Origin: Ruminococcus sp.
Lineage (GTDB): Bacteria; Bacillota; Clostridia; Oscillospirales; Ruminococcaceae
DNA: 64,000 bases
Direction: 5' to 3'
Assembly: GCF_019423705.1 (NCBI RefSeq)
Contig: NZ_JAHZAX010000009.1
Location: 1-64,000 of the forward strand
Position 1 is the first letter of the stretch; the number at the start of each line of letters is the position of its first letter. Positions 55,109 to 63,645 of the stretch are shown one piece after another. The translations under genes and the position numbers were made by a program. The notes below the pieces were generated by a model. It did not search any database and was not told the DNA's origin. It was given only the letters and a program-made list of their open reading frames with translations.

Positions 55109-58100
55109 TTACATTATAATGTGACCCGAGAATACAGTAACAGCGTCGCCTGTAAGATATACAGCCTCGTCTGTGTATCTGATCTTCAGCGTGCCGCCCT
55201 TGAGGATAACAGATATCTCCTCGTCCTTCTTGCAGTATCCGTTGAGAACTGCCGCAACAGCCGCAGCGCAAGCACCTGTTCCACAAGCCCAGGTCTCGCC
55301 CGAACCTCTCTCCCAAACTCTCATCTTGAGTGTGTGATCGTCAATCACCTTGATAAATTCCGCATTGACTCTCTCTGGGAATATCTTGTCGTGCTCGAAA
55401 GCATAACCTACTGTGTCGATGTCAAGGCTGTCAACATTGTTCATAAATACAACAGCGTGTGGGTTGCCCATTGAAACGCAAGTGATGTTGTAATCATTGC
55501 CGCCAATGTTCACCTTTCTGTCAACAACTCTGCCCTCAGCGTCAGGCTCAAGATCAACAGGCACAAGATGTGGCGCAAGAATAGCTTTGCCCATATTAAC
55601 AGTAGCGCCGCTCACCTCGCCGTAATGACGAATAAGTGAAACTGTCATAATGCCCGACAGAGTCTCTATAGTCATTTCGTCCTTGTTTACGATGCCGTTG
55701 TCTCTCATAAACTTGGCAACACATCTGATACCGTTGCCGCACATCTTGCCCTCAGAACCGTCAAGGTTGAACATTCTCATCTTGGCGTCAGCCACCTTTG
55801 AACGGCAGATAAGTATAACGCCGTCGCCGCCGATACCGAAGTGTCTGTCAGAAAGGTTCAGCGCAAGACCCTCAGGGTTGTCGATCCTCTGATTGAAGCA
55901 GTTGAAGTAAATGTAGTCATTGCCGCAGCCCTGCATTTTTGTGAACTCAAAGTTCTGCTTCTCAGTTCTCATATTGTTGATATCAACTATCTCAGTAGTT
56001 GACTCTGTGTACTTACTTCTGATAGAAGCCGCAATAGCGTTAGCCGTGTCGATAGAAGTAAGACAAGGAATGTTCCATTCAACAGTCTTTCTTCTGATCT
56101 TAACAGAGTCTCTTGTAGGTATCCTACCCTTAGAAGATGTGGAGATAACATAAGCGATCTTTCCGCTCTCGATAAGCGTAAGAGTGTTGTTCTCCTCGTT
56201 CTCGTGTATCTTAGCAACTACCTCAGCATTGATACCGTGCTCGTGAAGCACCTTAGCCGTGCCGTGTGTAGCGTATATCTTAAATCCAAGATCAGCAAAC
56301 ATCTTTGCCGTCTGAGGGATCTCAGCCTTGTCAGAGTCTCTAACTGTAATGAATACTCCGCCCTTCTTGCCAAGCTTGTATCCCGCAGCCGTCAGACCCT
56401 TGTAAAGCGACTCTTCAAGAGAGTTAGAAACTGCAAGTACCTCACCTGTTGACTTCATCTCAGGTCCAAGGTGGTTATCAACGCCGATAAGCTTCTCGAA
56501 TGAGAATACAGGCACCTTAACAGCAACATATGGTGAATTTCTGTAAAGACCCGTGCCGTAACCCATATCCTTGAGCTTCTCGCCAAGCATACACTTAGTA
56601 GCAAGATCGACCATCGGTACGCCCGTTACCTTAGAAATGTAAGGGATAGTTCTTGAAGAACGTGGGTTTACCTCGATAACATAGATCTCATCGTGATAAG
56701 CGATGTACTGAATGTTTACAAGACCCTTTGTGTTAAGTGCGATAGCAAGCTTCTTTGAGCATTCGATAATTCTGTCGATAAGGCTGTCAGAAACGTTCCA
56801 AGCAGGATATACCGCAATAGAGTCGCCCGAGTGGATACCCGTTCTCTCGATATGCTCCATAATACCAGGGATAAGTATATCCTCGCCGTCGCAGATAGCG
56901 TCGATCTCAAGCTCAGTACCCATAAGATACTTGTCGATAAGTACAGGGTTCTCTATTCCCTGATCGAGAATGATAGCCATATACTCCTTGATATCGTCAT
57001 CGTTGAATGCGATTATCATATTCTGTCCGCCGAGAACGTAAGACGGTCTCATAAGAACAGGATAATGTATCTTGTTTGCCACCTCGAGAGCCTCGTCGCA
57101 GGTCATAACCGTGAAGCCCTGTGGTCTCTTTATCTTGAGCTGCTCGAGCAGTTCGTCAAATCTCTCTCTGTCTTCTGCGGCGTCGATAGCGTCAGGAGGT
57201 GTTCCGAGAATATTAACTCCGTGCTCAGCCATATGTTTTGTGAGCTTGATAGCAGTCTGTCCGCCGAATGCAACAACAACGCCAACAGGCTTCTCAACTC
57301 TGATGATGTTCATAACGTCCTCATCAGTCAATGGCTCAAAGTAAAGTCTGTCCGCAGTATCAAAGTCAGTCGAAACAGTCTCAGGGTTGTTATTAACGAT
57401 AACAACGTCATAACCCTTCTCCTTCAAAGCCCATACGCAATGAACGGAAGCATAGTCGAACTCGATACCCTGACCGATTCTGATAGGACCTGAACCGAAT
57501 ACGATAACGGTCTTTCTGTCGTGACCCTTGTTTGCAATGAATTCGCTTGCCTCGTCCTCATTGTCATATGTTGAGTAGAAGTAAGGCGTCATAGCCGCAA
57601 ACTCAGCCGCACAAGTATCAACCATCTTGAATACAGCGTGTACAGGCTTGTCGATCTTCTTTCCTGTTATCTTCTCGATCACCTTGTCAGTATAACCGAT
57701 CTTCTTAGCCTCAAGATATGTCTCCTCGTTGAAGTCATCCTTAAGCTTCTTTTCCATATCAATAAGCTTGCAAAGCTTGTAAAGGAACCATTCGTCGATC
57801 TTAGTAATGCTGTGTATCTCGTCAACAGAAACACCACGTCTGAGAGCCTCGTATACAACGAACAGTCTCTCGTCTGTGCAGTCATAAAGTCTGTCGTGGA
57901 TAGTCTTGTCGTCAAGATCAAGCATCTTAGGCGAGATAAGGCAGTCGTGACCGATCTCAGCGCCTCTGACAGCCTTCATTATAGCCTGCTCGAAAGTTGA
58001 GCCGATAGCCATAACCTCACCGGTAGCCTTCATCTGTGTGCCCAGCTCACGCTTAGCGTAAACGAACTTGTCGAAAGGCCACTTAGGCAGCTTAACAACA

Positions 58101-59164
58101 ACGTAGTCAAGTGCAGGCTCAAAGCAAGCATAAGTCTTGCCTGTAACAGCGTTCTTGATCTCGTCAAGTGTATATCCGATAGCGATCTGAGCCGCTACCT
58201 TTGCGATAGGATAACCTGTCGCCTTAGAAGCAAGTGCAGAAGAACGTGAAACTCTCGGGTTGACCTCGATAACAGCGTATTCAAAGCTGTCAGGATTAAG
58301 TGCGAACTGACAGTTGCAGCCGCCCTCAACTTTAAGAGTGTCAATGATCTTCAATGCTGCGGAACGAAGCATCTGATATTCCTTGTCCGCAAGCGTAACA
58401 GCAGGAGCGATAACGATAGAGTCGCCTGTGTGAACGCCGACAGGGTCGAAATTCTCCATCGAGCAAACTGTGATAACGTTGCCCTTTGCGTCTCTCATTA
58501 CCTCGAACTCGATCTCTTTCCAGCCTGCGATACATTTCTCAACAAGCACCTGAGTGATAGGTGAAAGATAAAGACCGTTTCTTGTGATCTCCTTGAGCTC
58601 TTCCTCATCATTTACGATACCGCCGCCTGTACCGCCAAGGGTAAATGCAGGTCTGATGATAAGCGGATAACCGATACCCGGCTGATTAGCGAAGTCAACA
58701 GCGTCCTCAACAGTATTAACGACCTTAGAAGGGATACAAGGCTGTCCGATAGACTCCATAGTATCCTTGAACATCTGTCTGTCCTCAGCCTTGTCGATAG
58801 TCTCAGGGTTAGCGCCAAGGAGCTTAACATTATACTTGTCAAGGAAGCCTTCCTTAGCAAGCTGCATTGAAAGGGTAAGACCCGTCTGACCGCCCAGCGT
58901 AGAAAGCAGGCTGTCAGGACGTTCTTTCTTGATAACTCTCTTAACAGTTTCAAGAGTGAGCGGTTCAATGTATATCTTATCAGCCATAGCATTATCAGTC
59001 ATGATAGTAGCCGGGTTAGAGTTGATAAGAATTACCTCAAGACCTTCCTGCTTGAGCGCACGGCAAGCCTGTGTACCCGCATAGTCAAACTCAGCAGCCT
59101 GACCGATAACGATAGGACCGGAACCGATAACGAGAACTCGCTTTATATCTTTATTTAAAGGCAC
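55109..59164 (-). CDS. carB-dapF: Fusion of carbamoyl-phosphate synthase large subunit (CarB) and diaminopimelate epimerase (DapF)
   Basis: One uninterrupted frame of 1,351 codons. Residues 1-1064 are complete CarB: two ATP-grasp halves (IGSGPIVIGQAAEFDYAG; FGSGPIRIGQGIEFDYA), the EVNPRVSRSSALASKATGYP and EVNPRSSRTIPYISKVTGVP pairs, and the regulatory domain (about 935-1060, ending TTEIVDINN). Residue 1065 is Met, then DapF: KMQGCGNDYIYFNC, HFGIGGDGVI, catalytic Cys1142 in KMCGNGIRC and Cys1294 in TWACGTGACAAAV. Both enzymes look complete and usual in length (about 1,064 and 287). The join links arginine/pyrimidine and lysine/cell-wall synthesis in one protein. dapL follows. Confidence 0.93.
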   Translation of the reverse strand: MPLNKDIKRVLVIGSGPIVIGQAAEFDYAGTQACRALKQEGLEVILINSNPATIMTDNAMADKIYIEPLTLETVKRVIKKERPDSLLSTLGGQTGLTLSMQLAKEGFLDKYNVKLLGANPETIDKAEDRQMFKDTMESIGQPCIPSKVVNTVEDAVDFANQPGIGYPLIIRPAFTLGGTGGGIVNDEEELKEITRNGLYLSPITQVLVEKCIAGWKEIEFEVMRDAKGNVITVCSMENFDPVGVHTGDSIVIAPAVTLADKEYQMLRSAALKIIDTLKVEGGCNCQFALNPDSFEYAVIEVNPRVSRSSALASKATGYPIAKVAAQIAIGYTLDEIKNAVTGKTYACFEPALDYVVVKLPKWPFDKFVYAKRELGTQMKATGEVMAIGSTFEQAIMKAVRGAEIGHDCLISPKMLDLDDKTIHDRLYDCTDERLFVVYEALRRGVSVDEIHSITKIDEWFLYKLCKLIDMEKKLKDDFNEETYLEAKKIGYTDKVIEKITGKKIDKPVHAVFKMVDTCAAEFAAMTPYFYSTYDNEDEASEFIANKGHDRKTVIVFGSGPIRIGQGIEFDYASVHCVWALKEKGYDVVIVNNNPETVSTDFDTADRLYFEPLTDEDVMNIIRVEKPVGVVVAFGGQTAIKLTKHMAEHGVNILGTPPDAIDAAEDRERFDELLEQLKIKRPQGFTVMTCDEALEVANKIHYPVLMRPSYVLGGQNMIIAFNDDDIKEYMAIILDQGIENPVLIDKYLMGTELEIDAICDGEDILIPGIMEHIERTGIHSGDSIAVYPAWNVSDSLIDRIIECSKKLAIALNTKGLVNIQYIAYHDEIYVIEVNPRSSRTIPYISKVTGVPMVDLATKCMLGEKLKDMGYGTGLYRNSPYVAVKVPVFSFEKLIGVDNHLGPEMKSTGEVLAVSNSLEESLYKGLTAAGYKLGKKGGVFITVRDSDKAEIPQTAKMFADLGFKIYATHGTAKVLHEHGINAEVVAKIHENEENNTLTLIESGKIAYVISTSSKGRIPTRDSVKIRRKTVEWNIPCLTSIDTANAIAASIRSKYTESTTEIVDINNMRTEKQNFEFTKMQGCGNDYIYFNCFNQRIDNPEGLALNLSDRHFGIGGDGVILICRSKVADAKMRMFNLDGSEGKMCGNGIRCVAKFMRDNGIVNKDEMTIETLSGIMTVSLIRHYGEVSGATVNMGKAILAPHLVPVDLEPDAEGRVVDRKVNIGGNDYNITCVSMGNPHAVVFMNNVDSLDIDTVGYAFEHDKIFPERVNAEFIKVIDDHTLKMRVWERGSGETWACGTGACAAAVAAVLNGYCKKDEEISVILKGGTLKIRYTDEAVYLTGDAVTVFSGHIIM

Positions 59165-59204
59165 TTAAATTCAATCCTTTCCGAAAAGTTTAGGGAAACA
59201 CCGA

Positions 59205-59237
59205 AAGTGAGGAGTGAGGAGTGAGGAGTGAGGAATT
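59205..59237 (+). repeat. 33-bp inverted repeat, left end of element between carA and carB
   Basis: Plus strand AAGTGAGGAGTGAGGAG then TGAGGAGTGAGGAATT; matches the reverse complement of 59755-59787 at 32 of 33 positions. It lies 41 bases upstream of the carB start. Confidence 0.9.
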
Positions 59238-59297
59238 GTTCCTCATCTCACTTCCAGCAACGCCAGACATTCAGCTCTCTTATATACTATGAGCGTT

Positions 59298-59686
59298 TTA
59301 TTCTTCATCGCCCATTGATTTTGTTATAGAAGACAATATCCTTTTCAATTCTATGCAGTCAAGCTGAATTGAATCATATTGTTCCTTCGTCAGATATTCA
59401 GACGCCGCCAGCAGATCAAGCCAGTACATAGTTTCCACATTCTCTTTAAATGCGATATACATTTTAGAACGGAAATCTTTTCGGCTTACCGCACATTCAG
59501 CCTCCGCAACATTTGCACCAATGCTCGAGCGCTGCGAAGCACCTGTTTCGACATAACGTACTCACGCTTTTCATCACACAAGTATTTATACAAATTAACT
59601 ATTCTGAGTGCAAAAGCAAAGCTTTTGCTTGCAATAGGATTTTTGCCGAAATGCTCGCTATAAGCATATGAATAACCATTTTCCAT
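59298..59686 (-). pseudogene. Four-helix-bundle (S23/avd-like) protein, frameshifted
   Basis: The first frame reads MENGYSYAYSEHFGKNPIAS, AFALRIVNLYKYLCDEKREY, VMSKQVLRS and then leaves register at about 59,530, where one base (a G of an expected AGCGGC) seems lost. The next frame continues SSIGANVAEAECAVSRKDFR, SKMYIAFKENVETMYWLDLL, LTKEQYDSIQLDCIELKRIL and ends at TAA 59298. Together they make a full 23S-rRNA-intervening-sequence-type four-helix protein of about 129 residues. It is a broken gene unless the base is a sequencing error. It is the only gene inside a 583-bp unit bounded by 33-bp inverted repeats. Confidence 0.88.
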
Positions 59687-59754
59687 ACTTCACCTAAATA
59701 ATTTACGTTCGGAGCGTATAAGTTATAATAACCTCAGAAGTTTCAGAGCAGGAT

Positions 59755-59787
59755 AATTCCTCACTCCTCACTCCCCACTCCTCACTT
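59755..59787 (-). repeat. 33-bp inverted repeat, right end; supplies carA stop codon
   Basis: On the minus strand AAGTGAGGAGTGGGGAG then TGAGGAGTGAGGAATT. The first six bases are the final Lys codon and TGA of carA, exactly as in dapL. Confidence 0.9.
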
Positions 59788-60855
59788 GTTAGCATCTATC
59801 AGCGAAACGAATTCATCAAACAAGAAATCCGTGTCGTGTGGGCCGCCGCAAGCCTCTGGGTGGAACTGTACAGAAAATGCCGGCTTGTCAAGATATCTCA
59901 CACCCTCGCAAGTGCCGTCGTTGGCATTAACGTAAAGCACCTTTGCGTTCTCGGGCAGCGAGTCGTTCTCAACTGCGTAACCGTGGTTCTGCGATGTTAT
60001 GTAAACTCTGCCTGTCTCTGTGTTCTCCGCAGGCTGGTTCGCACCTCTGTGACCGTACTTCAGCTTGTGAGTTACAGCACCGTGAGCAAGGGCAAGCAAC
60101 TGATGACCAAGACAAATGCCGAATGTCGGTATCTTCATCTCAGATATCTTTCTCAGCTCTTCAATGATCTCAACATTCTCCGCTGGGTCTCCAGGGCCGT
60201 TTGAAAGCATTATGCCGTCCGGCGCAAGCTCCTTGATCCTCTCAGCCGTCGTGTATGCAGGAACGACTGTTACCTCGCAGCCTCTCTTAACAAGCTCTCT
60301 GCCGATGTTGTGCTTTGCACCGAAATCGTAAAGAACTACCTTTCTCTTGACCTCGCCCTCTGGCTCAAAGGTCTTTTCCTCGCTGCAAGTCGTGTTCTTG
60401 ACTGCGTCAACTATCGTGTAGTTCTTAAGGTCAGTCAAACCGAAGCTTGAACCCTCCGGAACGATCTTTCCGTTCATAACGCCCGACTCACGCACGATCT
60501 TTGTGAGCTGACGTGTGTCGATACCGTAAAGACCAACGATGTTGTTCTTCTTTAAAAAAGTGTCAAGATCACCCTCACAACGGAAGTTGCTGGGCTCTTG
60601 ACACCAATCTCTAACAATATAAGCTTTAACGTGAGGACATTCACTTTCAAAATCCTCGGGAATAACGCCGTAATTACCAATTAACGGGAAAGTCTGAACG
60701 ACTATCTGTCCATAGTAACTAGGGTCAGTAAGTGTTTCGAGATAGCCTGTCATAGCCGTAGTAAAAACAATTTCGCCAATAGCTTCGCCTGCTGCGCCAA
60801 AGCTTTTGCCCTCGAATATAGTACCGTTCTCCAAAATCAGATATGCCTTCTGCAC
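59782..60855 (-). CDS. carA: Carbamoyl-phosphate synthase small subunit
   Basis: A 357-residue glutamine amidotransferase subunit from GTG 60855, where AAGGAGGAG lies six bases upstream. TAMTGYLETLTDPSYYGQI in pieces, FPLIGNYGVIPEDFES, SNGPGDPAENVEII, the nucleophile in FGICLGHQLLALAHGA and SVQFHPEACGGPHDT are typical. It hands ammonia to CarB, encoded next on the same strand but separated by the repeat-bounded unit (618 bases), so the operon has been stretched. The TGA stop is inside the repeat. Confidence 0.95.
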   Translation of the reverse strand: MQKAYLILENGTIFEGKSFGAAGEAIGEIVFTTAMTGYLETLTDPSYYGQIVVQTFPLIGNYGVIPEDFESECPHVKAYIVRDWCQEPSNFRCEGDLDTFLKKNNIVGLYGIDTRQLTKIVRESGVMNGKIVPEGSSFGLTDLKNYTIVDAVKNTTCSEEKTFEPEGEVKRKVVLYDFGAKHNIGRELVKRGCEVTVVPAYTTAERIKELAPDGIMLSNGPGDPAENVEIIEELRKISEMKIPTFGICLGHQLLALAHGAVTHKLKYGHRGANQPAENTETGRVYITSQNHGYAVENDSLPENAKVLYVNANDGTCEGVRYLDKPAFSVQFHPEACGGPHDTDFLFDEFVSLIDANK

Positions 60856-60946
60856 TATAAGCTCCTCCTTTTTCACGCAAATTTTTACGATTACTATTAT
60901 AGCACAAATTAAAGTTCTTGTAAAGGGTTTTAACACTTTTTTAACT

Positions 60947-60981
60947 AAAAAAAAGACCCCGACGAAATATCGCCGAAGTCT
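60947..60981 (-). terminator. Terminator of the DUF2798 gene
   Basis: On the minus strand AGACTTCGGCGA and TCGTCGGGGTCT pair around a short loop, with seven T after it. Confidence 0.85.
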
Positions 60982-60993
60982 AATTACAATACC

Positions 60994-61491
60994 TTATTCC
61001 GCAGCCGCAGATACAGCCCCGTTTTCCTGTTCACGCTCTCTGAAAATAAGTCCGAAAACCGATCTCACCAGCGGGCCTGCAAAGAAAAGCTGCCAGCAAA
61101 GCGCCATAGGAAAGTTCATCGCCGTGGTCTCAAGCCATACCGCAATTACTTCCCTTCCTGCATTCTTAAAAAGCAGCGTAGCCGCAAGGCTCATAAGCGG
61201 ACACATAAAAATGACAGATATCACCGATATGGCAAGCACAAGATGAAACGGATTGTCCTTTCTCACATCAACGATCTTGAACGCCTTCTTTTTTGCTATC
61301 TTTCCAACAGCGAAAAAGTCGATAACAAAAGCTATCGGTGCCATAATGATAAGCTCGTGGAAAGCCTTGAGAAAAACAGCGTTTGACATTCCGCCCATAT
61401 TCAGCGCAATGTTGTAGCATATCATAGCGTACACCATTACAAACACCATAATCACAGTAAAAACGATCTCTTGAAACAAATTCTTTGGCAT
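60994..61491 (-). CDS. DUF2798-family membrane protein
   Basis: A 165-residue protein with four membrane segments (about 8-27, 48-62, 84-107, 122-148) arranged as two DUF2798-type repeats: QEIVFTVIMVFVMVYAMICYN in pieces and FKAFHELIIMAPIAFVIDFF, then FHLVLAISVISVIFMCPLMS and ETTAMNFPMALCWQLFFAGP. The family is of unknown function. It is a single-gene unit with its own terminator; AGGAGG precedes the ATG. Confidence 0.85.
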   Translation of the reverse strand: MPKNLFQEIVFTVIMVFVMVYAMICYNIALNMGGMSNAVFLKAFHELIIMAPIAFVIDFFAVGKIAKKKAFKIVDVRKDNPFHLVLAISVISVIFMCPLMSLAATLLFKNAGREVIAVWLETTAMNFPMALCWQLFFAGPLVRSVFGLIFREREQENGAVSAAAE

Positions 61492-61861
61492 AAAAAAATC
61501 CTCCTTATGATAAAAACTTTACAGCTTTTTTCAGAAGCTGTGTTGTTCGTTAATCATTCAGAGAATGTGCGTTTCCAATATAAACCTGTTCCAATATTCA
61601 ATTGCTGCATTTTTGCCGTAAATTATTTTACCACATTTGCGCCGCCCCGTCAATCGTCCAAATAAGCAGAAATTTATCCAAATCAAAGCCATAAAAATGT
61701 TTATTTTGCAAAAAAATAAAAACGAGCAGACCGAGATCTACTCGTTTCAATTGTAGGGACGAAAAATTGTTATTCGACTAAGCTCATAACAATTTATGGT
61801 AGCTTGTTATGTTGTCGCCACATCATTAATCACGCCAACCACGCAAACACGCCATTTCCAG
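61492..61861. other. Intergenic region with pflA terminator and hairpin repeat
   Basis: About 370 bases. It holds the terminator for pflA (61711-61745: minus-strand ACGAGTAGA, TCTCGG, TCTGCTCGT and T-run) and a degraded GTAGGGG-type hairpin (61752-61777). The right part is AT-rich, with the promoter region of the DUF2798 gene. No further gene seen. Confidence 0.65.
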
Positions 61862-62605
61862 CTACTTCTTCTTTTTCAGTGCCGCCTTCAAGCCGCTCAT
61901 AACGATATCTCTCGCCTTAACGGCCTCGCTCTTGTCAAGTGGCGGCGTGTCGCCCAGCGGATAATCAATGCCAAGCTGCTCGTACTTGACCTTTCCCATA
62001 GTATGGTAAGGCAGCACGTCCAGCGCCTTGAGGGTCTTGAGCTGAGAAATAAACTCGCCCAGCCTGAAAAGGTACTCCTCCTTGTCCGTTATGCCCGGCA
62101 CAACAACGTGGCGTATCCAAATCGGCACGCCCTGCTCCGACAAAAACTTCGCAAAAGCAAGAATATTGTCGTTATAATGCCCCGTGAGCTTTTTGTGCTC
62201 CTCACGGTCAATGTGCTTGATATCCAGCATAACAAGGTCGGTGCATTTGCAGAGTCTTTCAAACTTTTCTGTGTGCTCCGGCGTAAAAGTTATGCCCGAG
62301 CTGTCAAGGCAGGTGTGGATATTTTTCGCCTTAGCCTTTTCAAAAAGCTCCGTCACGAAATCTATCTGAACCAGCGGCTCGCCGCCTGTGCAGGTAATGC
62401 CGCCGTTTTTCATAAATTCCTTCACCGAGTCGTACTCTTCCAGCAGACTTTCGGCAGTTCTTTTCGTGCCCTTGCCGATCTCCCACGTATCGGGATTATG
62501 GCAATAAAGGCACCTCATCGGACAGCCCTGAAAGAAAATAACAAATCTGATACCCGGGCCGTCCACCGTACCAAAGCTCTCCGTAGAATGTATAAATCCT
62601 TCCAA
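61862..62605 (-). CDS. pflA: Pyruvate formate-lyase activating enzyme
   Basis: A 247-residue radical-SAM enzyme that places the glycyl radical on PFL. The TTG at 62605 is chosen: AGAGGTG is six bases upstream and the protein then begins MEGFIHSTESFGTVDGPGIR, like other PflA proteins; the GTG at 62614 is inside the ribosome site. The cluster motif is CPMRCLYC (C-x3-C-x2-C); GGITCTGGEPLVQ and LDIKHIDREEHKKLTG are also conserved. No extra ferredoxin domain. It lies after pflB and the radical-domain gene, but separated by 480 bases of repeats. Confidence 0.95.
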   Translation of the reverse strand: MEGFIHSTESFGTVDGPGIRFVIFFQGCPMRCLYCHNPDTWEIGKGTKRTAESLLEEYDSVKEFMKNGGITCTGGEPLVQIDFVTELFEKAKAKNIHTCLDSSGITFTPEHTEKFERLCKCTDLVMLDIKHIDREEHKKLTGHYNDNILAFAKFLSEQGVPIWIRHVVVPGITDKEEYLFRLGEFISQLKTLKALDVLPYHTMGKVKYEQLGIDYPLGDTPPLDKSEAVKARDIVMSGLKAALKKKK

Positions 62606-62620
62606 AAAACACACCTCTTT

Positions 62621-62745
62621 TTTTAATTCGCATAATCTGGACTTCGGGCAAGTTACGACTCAGCCCGAAGACTGGACAAACTGTAAACCGTACACAGCAT
62701 TAAACCGTACATAGTCCGTTTGGTTTGGTGCTGAAACATTGTAGT
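62621..62745. repeat. Dispersed ~120-bp repeat, copy 2
   Basis: Begins TTTTAATTCGCATAA and contains CGGGCAAGTTACGACTCAG, CCGTACACAGCATTAAACCG and GGTGCTGAAACATTGT, the same order as at 53460-53585. Confidence 0.85.
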
Positions 62746-63085
62746 AATTATCTGTCAATTTGTAAGGGACGGCGTCCTCGACGTCCCACTTTCTCAGCGT
62801 CTTTAGACAAGCAAAGGCATTTCTCATTAACCTTTTACATTCTGTCAACAGGTAGGGGCGAACATCGTTCGCCCGTTTTTCGCCAACGTCGCAACTTTTA
62901 TCGCAACCGACTTGACTGCACCCCCGACCGATCCCCTCAGTCCGACTATACAGCAATCGGGCGACGGCTATACTCCCACACATTGGCGAACCACGCCGCT
63001 ATGTAAGAACGATCGCCGACCGCCCGTTTGCTTTTATGTTCCGCAAAAAGCACTCAGCTCTTCACGGGGATACTCATATTAAGTA
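62746..63085. repeat. Intergenic repeats between pflA and the PFL genes
   Basis: Two hairpin repeats lie here: 62761-62788 (GTAAGGGACGGCGTCCTCG then ACGTCCCAC) and 62852-62874 (GTAG, GGGCGAACATCGTTCGCCC). The stretch 62880-63050 is more GC-rich than its surroundings, with no gene I can support. Confidence 0.65.
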
Positions 63086-63337
63086 TTAAAGGCTCTTGTG
63101 GAATGTTCTTGAAATAACATCGTCCTGCTGTTCCTTTGTAAGCTTTACAAAGTTTACAGCGTAGCCCGAAACTCTGATAGTGAGCTGTGGGTACTTCTCA
63201 GGGTGAGCCTGAGCGTCGAGAAGAGTTTCTCTGTTAAGTACATTTACGTTAAGATGATGTCCGCCTTTTTCAGCATAACCATCAAGCAGACCGATAAGGT
63301 TATCGACCTGTGCATCTGTTGGTTCAAAATTTGCCAT
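63086..63337 (-). CDS. Stand-alone glycyl-radical domain of pyruvate formate-lyase
   Basis: An 83-residue protein from ATG 63337 (GAAAGGAAA nine bases upstream). MANFEPTDAQVDNLIGLLDG is followed by GGHHLNVNVLNRETLLDAQ, HPEKYPQLTIRVSGYAVNF with radical Gly58, and ISRTFHKSL, which is exactly the C-terminus of PFL. It resembles E. coli GrcA (YfiD), the spare radical domain, but here the PFL core encoded upstream lacks this domain, so it should be an obligate second subunit. Activated by PflA. Confidence 0.9.
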   Translation of the reverse strand: MANFEPTDAQVDNLIGLLDGYAEKGGHHLNVNVLNRETLLDAQAHPEKYPQLTIRVSGYAVNFVKLTKEQQDDVISRTFHKSL

Positions 63338-63369
63338 AATATCATTTCCTTTCTGTAATTTATGACACC

Positions 63370-63407
63370 GAAGCTTCAAGAGAGCCGCAAAAACTCTCCT
63401 TTGCTTC
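63370..63407 (-). promoter_or_regulatory. Hairpin between the 75-residue gene and the radical-domain gene
   Basis: GAAGC...GAGAG on one side and CTCTC...GCTTC on the other pair around TTTTTGCGG, without a T-run. It may protect or process the mRNA to set the ratio of the subunits. Confidence 0.5.
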
Positions 63408-63417
63408 TTTTAGGACT

Positions 63418-63645
63418 TTAGTCCTCAGTATTATCAATAGCATCCTCTTCCGTTGGCTGGCAGCAAGCAGTTTTGCCGTCACCTCCGCAATCGGAAGTGC
63501 TGTAAGTTCTGACGTTAAGACCATCTGCTGTCTCGTCAAAGTCAACTGTAAGATGACCCTTTCCGTCCTGCATAAGTCTGTCAATGACGTCCACAAGTTC
63601 GTTTACCTGTGCTTCGTCCTCGTCTTTCTTTACATTAAACCCCAT
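63418..63645 (-). CDS. Small acidic protein inside the split PFL operon
   Basis: A 75-residue protein, MGFNVKKDEDEAQVNELVDV..., with an amphipathic helix, a beta segment (GHLTVDFDETADGLNVRTY) and a Cys motif (DCGGDGKTACCQP) before an acidic end. Its ATG overlaps the stop of the PFL core gene by 11 bases, showing translational coupling. I recognise no family. Placed between the two halves of PFL, it may assist their assembly or protect the enzyme. Confidence 0.75.
   Translation of the reverse strand: MGFNVKKDEDEAQVNELVDVIDRLMQDGKGHLTVDFDETADGLNVRTYSTSDCGGDGKTACCQPTEEDAIDNTED

Noticed and set aside
61796..62626. 276-codon plus-strand ORF opposite pflA
   Set aside because: Complementary to pflA with its full set of radical-SAM motifs; shadow frame.
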